DNA of 64,000 nucleotides from NCBI RefSeq assembly GCF_002930615.1, contig NZ_PSNX01000005.1, positions 62,001 to 126,000 of the forward strand, given 5' to 3'. Shown piece by piece: positions 42,370-52,703 of this stretch. The translations under genes and the position numbers were made by a program. The notes below the pieces were generated by a model, which saw only the letters and a program-made list of their open reading frames with translations, made no database searches and was not told where the DNA came from. The stretch comes from Caldimonas caldifontis (lineage in GTDB: Bacteria > Pseudomonadota > Gammaproteobacteria > Burkholderiales > Burkholderiaceae_C). Positions within the stretch are counted from its first letter, which is position 1. The number at the start of each line of letters is the position of its first letter.

Positions 42370-42393
42370 GCCCGCCCTGGGGAGGGCGGGCTT
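42370..42393 (+). terminator. Hairpin terminator after the DUF3567 gene
   Basis: GCCCGCCCT at 42370-42378 pairs with AGGGCGGGC at 42383-42391 around a GGGG loop and is followed by TT. The stem is very stable but the T-run is short, so termination efficiency is uncertain. It separates the DUF3567 gene from the AAA+ gene. Confidence 0.6.
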
Positions 42394-42470
42394 CCCATGC
42401 TGCGCGGCCTGCGCTATCGTGACCGCACGGCCGCCCCAGGCGGTGCCGCCCTGGCAACAAGGAGGTGCCC

Positions 42471-44777
42471 ATGGTTCGACGCTTGGCAGATGCACGTGCA
42501 TGGCCTTCCCCGGGCCTGCGGGATGCGCCCGTGCTCGATCGCATGTGCTCGCATTTCGTGCTCACGCTGACCTTGCGTCATCCGGGGCGGTTCAATGTGC
42601 GGCGCGACTGGAATTCCATGCTCTCGCTCACCGGCCGCCACCTCGTGTGGCCCGGTCCTGTGCTGCAGCGGGTGCGTGATTACCTCGGGCGCCGTTGCCT
42701 GGGCAACGCGCTGTGGCGGGGCCACGAAAGGCTCGACGACGAGACCTTCCTCGCCCGCCATGGCGCCTGGCGCGGCCCCTACGAAGAAGGCACGCTGTTC
42801 TTCTATCTCGACGAATACATCAAGGATGCCCCCAAGGACCTGATGTCCGTGCTGGGGGCCACGCGCGACTGGCTGGAGCGCGACCTGCAGCGTGAATCCA
42901 CCCTGGTGCAGCAGAACATCGAGGCCCTGGGCGGGCTGCTTCAACTCAACCCGGCCGAGCGCGCGCTGCTGCTGTATGGCACCCTGGCGCGCTATCAGCG
43001 CGAGTTGCGGGGCCTGCTGGTGGAGTTCAAGGTGGCCAACGCCCACGAGGCCTATGCCCTGCTGGCCGAAGTGGCCCAGGTCGATGAACGCGAGGTGGCC
43101 GAGGCCTTGCGCGCAGGTTCGCGCCTGGAGCGCATCGGCATGGTCGAGAACCTCATCTCCGAGCACAACATCACCGACCTGGCCGACCTGATGAAGGTGT
43201 CCGAACAGCTGCCGCCGGTGCTGATGCGCGAGTACCGCGACCCCAACGACCTGATGGCCGTCTTCACGCGGCCGGCAGCGGCCAGCGGCCTGGCGATCGA
43301 TGACTTCCACTACGTGGCCGATGACGCCCGCGTGATGGTGGCTTTGCTGCGCAATGCCGTGGCACGCCGCGAGGCCGGCGTCAACATCCTCGTCTACGGG
43401 CCGCCGGGCACCGGCAAGACCGAGCTGGCCAAGGTGGTGGCCCGGTCGGCCGGGCTGGAGCTCTATGAGGTGGAGTACGCCGATCGCGATGGCAACTCCC
43501 TCTCGGGGCGTGACCGCTACCGCTCGCTGCAGATCAGTCAGGTCTTCCTCAAGGGCAGCCCCAATGTGGCCCTGCTCTTCGACGAAGTCGAGGATGTCTT
43601 CCCGCCGCTGTCCACCGACACGGCGCAGTGGATGGCCCGGCTCGACGCCGGCGACGGCCCCCCCAACGGCTCGGTCAGCGGCAAGGCCTGGGTCAACCAG
43701 GTGCTCGAAAGCAACCCCGTGCCGGTGATCTGGGTCACCAACCGCATCGAGCAGATCGACCCGGCTTTCCGTCGCCGATTCCAGTACCACCTCGAGCTGC
43801 GCTCACCCCCGCCCGGCGCCCGCGAAGGCCTGGTGCGCAAGGCGCTGGCGGATGCACCGGTGGGCGAGGACTTCGTGGCCCGCCTGGCCGCACGCAAGGG
43901 CCTGACGCCCGCGCAGATCCGCACCGCGGTGCGCTTTGCACATCTGGCGCGCGAGGGCGAGGACGACGCGCGCCTGGAGCCGCTGATCGAACGCCAGCTC
44001 GCCAATGCCGACCGGGCTTTGGGCATGGGGGGCCGCGAGCGTGGCGCGCGCGTGAGCGTCACCCACTATGACCTGGGCTTGCTGAACACCGAGTCACGCT
44101 TCCCGGTGCCGCGCATCGTCGAGGCGCTGCGCCGCCGCCAGGTGGGCACGCTGTGCTTCCATGGTCCGCCCGGCAGCGGCAAGACGGCGCTGGCCGAGCA
44201 CATCGCCGCCGAGCTGCAGCAACCCCTGCTGGTGCGCCAGGCCTCCGACCTGGTGAGCAAGTACGTCGGCGAGACCGAGCAGAACATGGCGCGCATGTTC
44301 GACGAGGCCCAGGCCGAGGGTGCGGTGCTGCTGCTCGACGAGGCCGACAGCTTCCTGCGCAGCCGCCGCATGGCCGAACGTCACTACGAGGTCAGCGAGG
44401 TGAACGAGATGCTCCAGGGCATGGAGCGCTTCGCCGGCATCTTCATCTGCACGACCAACCTCTTCGAGGACCTCGACGAGGCCGCCCTGCGCCGCTTCAC
44501 CTTCAAGATCCGCTTCCATGCGCTCACGCCGGCCCAGCGCGAACGCATGTTTGCCACCGAGGCCCTGGGCGACCCGCAGGCCAGCCTGGGTCCCGAGCAG
44601 CGCGAACGCCTGGCGCGGCTCGACCAGCTCACGCCGGGGGACTTCGCCGCCGTGTGCCGGCAGGTGGACATCCTGGGTACGGCCTTCTCGCCCGACGAGT
44701 TCCTGGCCCAGCTGGAGGCCGAACATCGCACGAAACCGGACGTGCGTACGCGGCGCAACATCGGCTTCATGCACTGA
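42471..44777 (+). CDS. Tandem AAA+ ATPase, function unknown
   Basis: The 768-residue cytoplasmic protein has a long helical N-terminal region (about 1-290) and two AAA+ modules. Module 1: Walker A GPPGTGKTE, Walker B ALLFDEVEDVF, then VIWVTNRIEQIDPAFRRRFQYH with sensor-1 and arginine-finger features. Module 2: GPPGSGKTA, VLLLDEADSFL, FICTTNLFEDLDEAALRRFTFKI. Both sites look competent for ATP hydrolysis. The second module resembles FtsH/spastin-type remodelling ATPases, whereas the N-terminal region has no recognisable protease or adaptor domain. GGAGG at 42461-42465 sets the ATG at 42471; GTG 42465 overlaps that site. Its neighbours give no clue to a substrate. Confidence 0.82.
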   Translation: MVRRLADARAWPSPGLRDAPVLDRMCSHFVLTLTLRHPGRFNVRRDWNSMLSLTGRHLVWPGPVLQRVRDYLGRRCLGNALWRGHERLDDETFLARHGAWRGPYEEGTLFFYLDEYIKDAPKDLMSVLGATRDWLERDLQRESTLVQQNIEALGGLLQLNPAERALLLYGTLARYQRELRGLLVEFKVANAHEAYALLAEVAQVDEREVAEALRAGSRLERIGMVENLISEHNITDLADLMKVSEQLPPVLMREYRDPNDLMAVFTRPAAASGLAIDDFHYVADDARVMVALLRNAVARREAGVNILVYGPPGTGKTELAKVVARSAGLELYEVEYADRDGNSLSGRDRYRSLQISQVFLKGSPNVALLFDEVEDVFPPLSTDTAQWMARLDAGDGPPNGSVSGKAWVNQVLESNPVPVIWVTNRIEQIDPAFRRRFQYHLELRSPPPGAREGLVRKALADAPVGEDFVARLAARKGLTPAQIRTAVRFAHLAREGEDDARLEPLIERQLANADRALGMGGRERGARVSVTHYDLGLLNTESRFPVPRIVEALRRRQVGTLCFHGPPGSGKTALAEHIAAELQQPLLVRQASDLVSKYVGETEQNMARMFDEAQAEGAVLLLDEADSFLRSRRMAERHYEVSEVNEMLQGMERFAGIFICTTNLFEDLDEAALRRFTFKIRFHALTPAQRERMFATEALGDPQASLGPEQRERLARLDQLTPGDFAAVCRQVDILGTAFSPDEFLAQLEAEHRTKPDVRTRRNIGFMH

Positions 44778-44788
44778 GCCTCCCGGCC

Positions 44789-45181
44789 CTACATCTGCTC
44801 CCAGGGCAGCCCGTCGTGGCGCCAGCCGTTGAGCCGGCCGCGGTGGAAGTGTTCGTCGATGTCGCCTTCGAAGCCATGCAGCACATGCGCGACCTGGGTG
44901 AAGCCGGCCGCCTCCAGGGCCAGCCCGGCCTCGACGGTGCGCTTGCCCGAGCGGCACAGCAGCACCACCGGGCGCTGTGGGCTGCCCGCCTCGCGCAGCA
45001 CCTGCTGGACGAAGCGGGCCTCGTCAACGACCATGTCGGGGTATTCGTACCAGGGGATGTGCACGACGCCCGGGGGGTGACCCACGTAGAGATACTCGAT
45101 CTCCATGCGCACATCCACGAAAAGTGCGTCGGGATGCGCCTGCAGGTAGTCCCAGGCCTGGCGGGGGGTGAATTCTTTCAT
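44789..45181 (-). CDS. Single-domain rhodanese-like sulfurtransferase
   Basis: The 130-residue protein is one rhodanese domain: AWDYLQAHPDALFVDVRMEIEYLYVGHPPGVVHIPWYEYPD at the start and the active-site loop LLCRSGKRT, where the Cys carries the persulfide. It could pass sulfur or detoxify cyanide in the cytoplasm; no export signal is visible. It is divergent from metH part 1, which lies 75 bases away. A functional tie to methionine synthesis is possible but unproven. Confidence 0.9.
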   Translation of the reverse strand: MKEFTPRQAWDYLQAHPDALFVDVRMEIEYLYVGHPPGVVHIPWYEYPDMVVDEARFVQQVLREAGSPQRPVVLLCRSGKRTVEAGLALEAAGFTQVAHVLHGFEGDIDEHFHRGRLNGWRHDGLPWEQM

Positions 45182-45256
45182 CGCGGTGTTCCTGTGCGCA
45201 TTGTTGCGCAGCCCGGCACCGGGTGAGCCCTTGACGCTCTGCCTACAATCGGCGTC

Positions 45257-46312
45257 ATGGACACCCGACCCTACACCCGAGCCGCCGCCTTGCCGGCCCT
45301 GATGCGCGAGCGCATCGTCATCCTCGATGGGGCCATGGGAACCATGATCCAGCGCTACAAGCTGGGCGAAGCCGACTATCGCGGCACGCGTTTCACCGAT
45401 CACCCCAAGGACCTCAAGGGCAACAACGAGCTGCTGCAGTTCACGCGGCCCGACGTGATCTCCGAAATCCATGAGGCCTACCTGGCGGCGGGCGCCGACA
45501 TCCTCGAGACCAACACCTTCGGGGCCACCTCGGTGGCCCAGGAGGACTACGGACTGGCTCCCCTGGCGCGCGAGATGAACGTCGCAGCGGCCCGCCTGGC
45601 GCGCGCGGCCTGCGACAAGTACAGCACGCCGGACAAGCCGCGCTTCGTGGCCGGCGCCTTCGGCCCCACCCCCCGCACGGCCAGCATCAGCCCGGACGTG
45701 AACGACCCGGGCGCGCGCAACGTCGATTTCGACACCCTGCGCGCGGCCTACTACGAGCAGGCCGAGGGGTTGCTTGAAGGGGGAGTCGACATTTTCCTGG
45801 TCGAGACCATCTTCGACACCCTCAACGCCAAAGCGGCCATCTTTGCCATCGACGAACTCTTCGAAGCCACTGGCGAGCGATTGCCCGTGATCATCTCGGG
45901 CACCGTCACCGACGCGTCCGGGCGCATCCTCTCGGGGCAGACGGTCAGCGCCTTCTGGCATTCGGTGCGTCACGCCCAGCCCATCGCCGTGGGCCTGAAC
46001 TGCGCGCTGGGTGCGGCATTGATGCGCCCCTACCTGGAAGAACTGGCCAAGGCCGCCGGCGACACCTTCATCTCCTGCTACCCCAATGCGGGCTTGCCCA
46101 ACCCGATGAGCGAGACCGGCTTCGACGAGACACCGGAGGTCACCGGGGGGCTGATGGAAGAGTTTGCCCGCGCAGGGCTGCTCAACATCGCCGGCGGCTG
46201 CTGTGGCACCACGCCGGAACACATTGCGGCCATTGCCCAGCGTGTGGGCCGTTACCAGCCGCGTTGCCAGGCCCAGGGCCTGTTCAGCGGCCTGGTGCCC
46301 CAGGCCGCCTGA
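45257..46312 (+). CDS. metH: Methionine synthase part 1: homocysteine-binding module
   Basis: The 351-residue protein equals the N-terminal Hcy module of cobalamin-dependent methionine synthase: [31 protein letters not shown], and the zinc-binding cysteines in GLNCALG and [10 protein letters not shown]. The rest of MetH is encoded separately at 47973-50705, beyond two genes on the other strand. Together the parts total about 1260 residues, close to E. coli MetH, so the enzyme should assemble from two chains. TACAAT at 45244-45249 lies only 7 bases before the ATG and no ribosome site is visible, so a leaderless transcript is possible. Confidence 0.93.
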   Translation: MDTRPYTRAAALPALMRERIVILDGAMGTMIQRYKLGEADYRGTRFTDHPKDLKGNNELLQFTRPDVISEIHEAYLAAGADILETNTFGATSVAQEDYGLAPLAREMNVAAARLARAACDKYSTPDKPRFVAGAFGPTPRTASISPDVNDPGARNVDFDTLRAAYYEQAEGLLEGGVDIFLVETIFDTLNAKAAIFAIDELFEATGERLPVIISGTVTDASGRILSGQTVSAFWHSVRHAQPIAVGLNCALGAALMRPYLEELAKAAGDTFISCYPNAGLPNPMSETGFDETPEVTGGLMEEFARAGLLNIAGGCCGTTPEHIAAIAQRVGRYQPRCQAQGLFSGLVPQAA

Positions 46313-46342
46313 GGGCGCGCGGAGCCTCAGAGGCCGGCGCCC

Positions 46343-46948
46343 TCAGGGCGCCGGGGCGCTGATCAGCAGATCCACCCGACGGTTCAGTGCCCGGCCCTCG
46401 GGCGTGGCATTGTCGGCCACCGGTTCGGCTTTGCCGCGGCCTTCGGCACGCAGCCGCTCGAAGGCGATGCCCCGCGCAATGAGGTAGTCGCGCGTCGATT
46501 CGGCCCGTTCCTTCGACAGGCGGTTGTTCAGCGCATCCGACCCCCGGCTGTCGGTGTGGCCGACGATCTGCACCCGGGTGTCGGGCGCCTCGGTCAGGGC
46601 GGAGGCCACCAGATCCAGCGTCTGGCGAAAGCCTGCCGTGACGGCGGTGCGGCCGCTTTCAAAGGCGCTGTCGCCCGTGGCACGTACCAGCAGCCGGTTG
46701 TCTTCGGTGCGCTGCACGGTCACCTGACCGGCACGTGCCACGCCGAGCAGGCGCTGGGCCAGGGCCTCCATGCCGGCGGTCCAGGCATGGCCGTCGATCA
46801 CCGACACGGCCGGCGCGGGAGGCGGGGCCGGGGCGGTCGAGGTGCTGGGCGCCGGCTCAGAAGGCGCTGGGGGCGGGGCGGTCTCGCAGCCGGCTGCGAG
46901 CGCAGCACTCAGCGCCAGCGCCCATCGCAGCAGGGATGCCTCGGGCAT
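46343..46948 (-). CDS. OmpA-family lipoprotein
   Basis: The start is the ATG at 46948 with GGAGGAG about 5 bases upstream. The 201-residue protein has a lipobox (LSAALAAGC), a Pro/Ala-rich linker (about 22-50), and a C-terminal OmpA domain with VQIVGHTDSRGSDALNNRLSKERAESTRDYL and NRRVDLLI, where the Asp and Arg bind peptidoglycan. It should anchor the outer membrane to the cell wall. A paralogue lies just upstream on the same strand; the two may share a promoter. Confidence 0.88.
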   Translation of the reverse strand: MPEASLLRWALALSAALAAGCETAPPPAPSEPAPSTSTAPAPPPAPAVSVIDGHAWTAGMEALAQRLLGVARAGQVTVQRTEDNRLLVRATGDSAFESGRTAVTAGFRQTLDLVASALTEAPDTRVQIVGHTDSRGSDALNNRLSKERAESTRDYLIARGIAFERLRAEGRGKAEPVADNATPEGRALNRRVDLLISAPAP

Positions 46949-47025
46949 GGGGTCTCCTCCGGGTGAGATGATGTCTGGACGGCAAAACGGCCCCGGGCCG
47001 GGAAGGGCGCGCGGGGCCGGACAGG

Positions 47026-47697
47026 TCAACGGGCCTGGGCGGATTGCTCACGCTCGGCGACGTAGATTTCGACGCGGCGGTTCTTCGAGCGCCCGTCCAC
47101 GGTGTCGTTGCTGGCCACCGGCTCGCGGCTGCCGCGGCCGTCGATGGCGATGCGCGAAACCGCCACCCCACGCGCCACCAGGTAGTCGCGCGTGCTGGCG
47201 GCGCGCTCGATGGACAGCGGGTTGTTCACGGCATCGCTGCCCGTGGAATCGGTGTGGCCGATGATGCGGATCTCGGTGGCGGGATGCTCACGCATGCTCT
47301 GCGCGAACTTGTCGAGCACGGCACCGAGCTGCGGCCGCACGGCCGAGCGACCCACGTCGAAACCGGCGTCGGACGGGATCTGCACGCGGATCTGGTTGTC
47401 CGGGGTGCGCTCCACGCCGATGCCGGTGCCGGCGCTGGCCTGCTCCATCTTGGCCCGCTGCTCTTCCATGCGCTTGGACCAGATGTAGCCGCCCAGGGCC
47501 CCCACGGCCGCGCCGGCTGCGGCGCCGGTGGCGGCGCTGCGGCCCTTGTTGCCGCCTGCGGTGGCCACACCGATCACCGCGCCCGCGGCGGCACCGATGC
47601 CCGCCCCCTTGGCGGTGTTGGATTGCGTCTCACTCATGTTGGCGCAGCCTGCAGCCGCCAGGGCCAGGGCGCACACAGCCACGACATTGCGTTTCAT
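47026..47697 (-). CDS. OmpA-family lipoprotein with glycine-zipper region
   Basis: The AAGGA site is correctly spaced for the ATG at 47697 (MKRNVVAV), not the one at 47703. The 223-residue protein has a lipobox (LALAAAGC), a Gly/Ala-rich zipper region (GAGIGAAAGAVIGVATAGG, then AATGAAAGAAVGALGGYIW, residues about 30-72) like YiaD/Pal-type proteins, and an OmpA domain with RIIGHTDSTGSDAVNNPLS and NRRVEIYV. The zipper may insert in a membrane or self-associate. It sits in the gap between the two metH parts. Confidence 0.9.
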   Translation of the reverse strand: MKRNVVAVCALALAAAGCANMSETQSNTAKGAGIGAAAGAVIGVATAGGNKGRSAATGAAAGAAVGALGGYIWSKRMEEQRAKMEQASAGTGIGVERTPDNQIRVQIPSDAGFDVGRSAVRPQLGAVLDKFAQSMREHPATEIRIIGHTDSTGSDAVNNPLSIERAASTRDYLVARGVAVSRIAIDGRGSREPVASNDTVDGRSKNRRVEIYVAEREQSAQAR

Positions 47698-47849
47698 GGA
47701 CATTCCTTACGACAAAAAGAGGGAGGAAAGATTCAAGATTCGAGCCCAGCCGCGGCATTCACGCAAGTGCTCGCGGTAGAAAAATGTAACAAGCTGACGC
47801 TGCCGGGCTGCCGAGGGGGAGGAACTGCCGGAGTTTGGAGCCCATCGCT

Positions 47850-47855
47850 TAGAAT
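47850..47855 (+). promoter_or_regulatory. Putative -10 element of the metH part 2 promoter
   Basis: TAGAAT lies about 8 bases upstream of the riboswitch aptamer, where the -10 box of a transcript beginning at the riboswitch would be expected. No strong -35 match is visible; CTGCCG at 47825-47830 is the nearest, with a long spacer. Confidence 0.5.
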
Positions 47856-47861
47856 CCAGTT

Positions 47862-47950
47862 CCTCCAAGGAGCGTTGCAGCACCGGCCGCCGGCCGGTGT
47901 CAGGCTTGGATTTCTTTTGCAACGACGCTCACCCGCGCCACGGGTGAGCC
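47862..47950 (+). ncRNA. S-adenosylhomocysteine (SAH) riboswitch upstream of metH part 2
   Basis: The leader has the SAH-riboswitch layout. TCCAAG (47864-47869) pairs with CTTGGA (47905-47910) as P1. ACCGGCCGCCGGCCGGT (47882-47898) is a self-complementary P2 hairpin. GAGCGTTGCA (47870-47879) pairs with GCAACGACGCTC (47919-47930) as the pseudoknot-forming stem, and the core CAGG follows P2. Directly after it, GCTCACCCG (47927-47935) and CGGGTGAGC (47941-47949) form a 9-bp hairpin that shares GCTC with the aptamer stem, so the two folds exclude each other. In this class SAH binding raises expression, here increasing methionine synthase when SAH accumulates. Confidence 0.85.
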
Positions 47951-47972
47951 GTGGCCCATTTCCGGACTGGCC

Positions 47973-50705
<2,733 letters not shown>

Positions 50706-50711
50706 GCTGGC

Positions 50712-51335
50712 TCAGCCGACGCGGCGCCGCCCCTGCACGTGCGCATCGATCAGGGCGCGCAGGTCGCGGCGCACGAGGTCGCCTTGTTCGTCGATCAGCG
50801 CCACGCGCAGCAGCCCGATGAGGAAATACATCGACTCCATGGCCGCGAGCTGGGGGTCGAGGCCGGCGCGCAGCTGGCCGGCGCTGGCGGCGTCGCGGTA
50901 GACGCGCAGCAATTTCTCGCGGAACTCGCGCAGCTCGGCCAGGTGCTGCTCCAGCCCATGACCCATGGGGCCGACGAACTCGCACTTGTAGTTCAGGATC
51001 TCGACGGTCTGGCGCAGCGGTGAGGCCTGCAGCACGGCGTCGGCCAGTTCGTTCATGAAGTTGCGCAGCCGCTCCAGCGGCTCGTGGTTCTTGTCCTGCA
51101 GCAGGGTGAAGTCGGTGCGGTCCATCAGCGGCAGCTCGACTTCGTCGCACATGGCCTTGAACAGCTCCTCCTTGTTGGCGAAGTGCCAGTAGATGGCGCC
51201 GCGGGTCACTCCGGCTTCCTGGGCGATGTGCTCCAGGCTGGTGGCCGAGACGCCGCGGGCATGGAAGCAGCGGCGCGCCGCCGCCAGGATCTGGCAGCGG
51301 GTCTGTTCGGCTTCTTCTTTGGTGCGTCGGACCAT
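50712..51335 (-). CDS. TetR/AcrR-family repressor of the adjacent efflux operon
   Basis: The 207-residue regulator (from ATG 51335, MVRRTKEEAEQTR) has an AcrR/TtgR-like N-terminal helix-turn-helix (RCFHARGVSATSLEHIAQEAGVTRGAIYWHFANKEEL) and a C-terminal ligand domain of the AcrR type (EILNYKCEFVGPM). It is divergent from the RND operon. The palindrome at 51342-51361 lies immediately before its start and is the obvious operator, giving repression of both directions until a drug-like ligand binds. An ATG at 51344 also fits but would sit inside the operator. No ribosome site is visible, so a leaderless message is possible. Confidence 0.92.
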   Translation of the reverse strand: MVRRTKEEAEQTRCQILAAARRCFHARGVSATSLEHIAQEAGVTRGAIYWHFANKEELFKAMCDEVELPLMDRTDFTLLQDKNHEPLERLRNFMNELADAVLQASPLRQTVEILNYKCEFVGPMGHGLEQHLAELREFREKLLRVYRDAASAGQLRAGLDPQLAAMESMYFLIGLLRVALIDEQGDLVRRDLRALIDAHVQGRRRVG

Positions 51336-51341
51336 GTCATG

Positions 51342-51361
51342 CATACATTCAGGAATGTATG
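51342..51361. promoter_or_regulatory. AcrR/TtgR-type operator palindrome
   Basis: CATACATTC at 51342-51350 and GAATGTATG at 51353-51361 are a perfect 9-bp inverted repeat with an AG centre. The sequence closely resembles the operator of E. coli acrR. It sits between the divergent regulator and efflux genes and abuts TATGAT (51362-51367), a good -10 element for the efflux operon, so a bound repressor would block polymerase. Confidence 0.85.
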
Positions 51362-51466
51362 TATGATACCGCCTCGTTCCCCCCTACATCCCCGGGTAAG
51401 CGAGGAGTCGCACGGTTTTCCTGCGGTTTTCCTGTCTTGCCTCAAATCCCCGGACGGGAGGCCCTC

Positions 51467-52693
51467 ATGAGGGGTGTCCCGCCCTTTTTCGTTGCGAGCC
51501 CCGATATGCGAGCTTCTTCCAAGGTGTTTCCGTCCGTCCCCGCTTCCGCGCCCTGGCGGCGCACCCTGCTGGCTGCCGTGGCCGGCGCAGGTCTGATGGT
51601 GCTGGCGGCCTGTGGCCCCGCACCCGCTTCCGGCGGCCCGGGTGCCGGCGGCGCGATGCCGGCCATGCCTGTGCAGGTGCGGGTGATGCAGGAGCAGACG
51701 CTGCCGCTGACCCTGGAAGCCGTGGGCCAGGCCGAAGGGTCCAAGCAGGTGGAGGTGCGGGCCCGCGTGTCGGGTCTGATCGAGCGCCAGCGCTACCAGG
51801 AAGGTGAGCGTGTGCGGGCCGGAGCACCGCTCTACCAGATCGAGCGTGCCCCCTTCGAGATCGCCGTCCAGCAGGCCCGTGCCCAGCTGGCGCAGCAGCA
51901 GGCCCAGCTCGAACAGGCGCGCCGCGAAGCCGACCGGCTCGGCCCGCTCGCCCAGGCCCAGGCCATCAGCCAGCGCGAGGCCGACAACGCCCAGTCGTCG
52001 CTGCGATTGGCCGAGGCGGGCGTGGCGCAGGCGCAGGCGCTGGTGCGGGAGGCCGAACTGAACCTCTCCTACACCACCGTGACGGCGCCGATCTCGGGCA
52101 TCAGCGGGCGTTCGCTGAAGTCCGAAGGCGCCCTGGTCAACCCCACCACCGACAGCCTGCTGACCACGCTCACCCAGGCCGACCCGATCTGGGTGCGCTT
52201 TGCGCTGTCGGAATCGGAGCTGGCGCGCCTGCGCACGGCCGGCGGCACCCAGGTGCGTCTGCTCAGCGCCGAGGGTCAACCCCTGCTGGCGCAGGGCAAG
52301 CTGAACTTCTCGGGTTCTACCGTGGACACGGCCCTGGGCACGGTGCAGTTGCGCGCCGAGTTCGCCAATCCCGATCTGCAGGTGCTGCCGGGCCAGTTCG
52401 TCAAGGCCCAGGTGGTAGCAGGCGAGGCCCGGGCCTTCCTGGTGCCTCAGGCGGCGGTGATGCAAAACGAGCAGGGCCGCATGGTCTGGGTGATCCGCGA
52501 CGGGCAGGCCCAGCCGGCTCCCATCCAGACCGGCGGCTGGTCGGGCAGCGACTGGGTGGTGACCGGAGGACTGAAGGCCGGCGACCAGGTCATCGTCGAC
52601 AACCTCTTGAAACTGCGCCCCGGCGCGCCGGTGACGGCCCAGGCCGCGGCCGCCGCCACGCCGGCCGCCTCGGCGCCGGCCTCGGGCAACTGA
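51467..52693 (+). CDS. RND efflux periplasmic adaptor (membrane fusion protein)
   Basis: The 408-residue lipoprotein is the AcrA/MexA-type adaptor. A GGGAG site six to seven bases upstream supports the ATG at 51467; an ATG at 51506 would give a shorter leader. The hydrophobic stretch ends in VLAAC (lipobox). The lipoyl half-motifs (VEVRARVSGLIERQRYQEGERVRAGAPLYQIE; TTVTAPISGISGRSL) flank an Ala/Gln-rich coiled coil (about 140-200), followed by the beta-barrel domain. It links the inner-membrane pump to the outer-membrane channel encoded next. Confidence 0.93.
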   Translation: MRGVPPFFVASPDMRASSKVFPSVPASAPWRRTLLAAVAGAGLMVLAACGPAPASGGPGAGGAMPAMPVQVRVMQEQTLPLTLEAVGQAEGSKQVEVRARVSGLIERQRYQEGERVRAGAPLYQIERAPFEIAVQQARAQLAQQQAQLEQARREADRLGPLAQAQAISQREADNAQSSLRLAEAGVAQAQALVREAELNLSYTTVTAPISGISGRSLKSEGALVNPTTDSLLTTLTQADPIWVRFALSESELARLRTAGGTQVRLLSAEGQPLLAQGKLNFSGSTVDTALGTVQLRAEFANPDLQVLPGQFVKAQVVAGEARAFLVPQAAVMQNEQGRMVWVIRDGQAQPAPIQTGGWSGSDWVVTGGLKAGDQVIVDNLLKLRPGAPVTAQAAAAATPAASAPASGN

Positions 52694-52703
52694 AGGAGTC
52701 CGC

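Noticed and set aside
45231-45249. TTGACG and TACAAT upstream of metH part 1 as a -35/-10 pair
   Set aside because: The spacer is only 7 bases, far too short for a sigma-70 promoter, so only the TACAAT is kept as a candidate.
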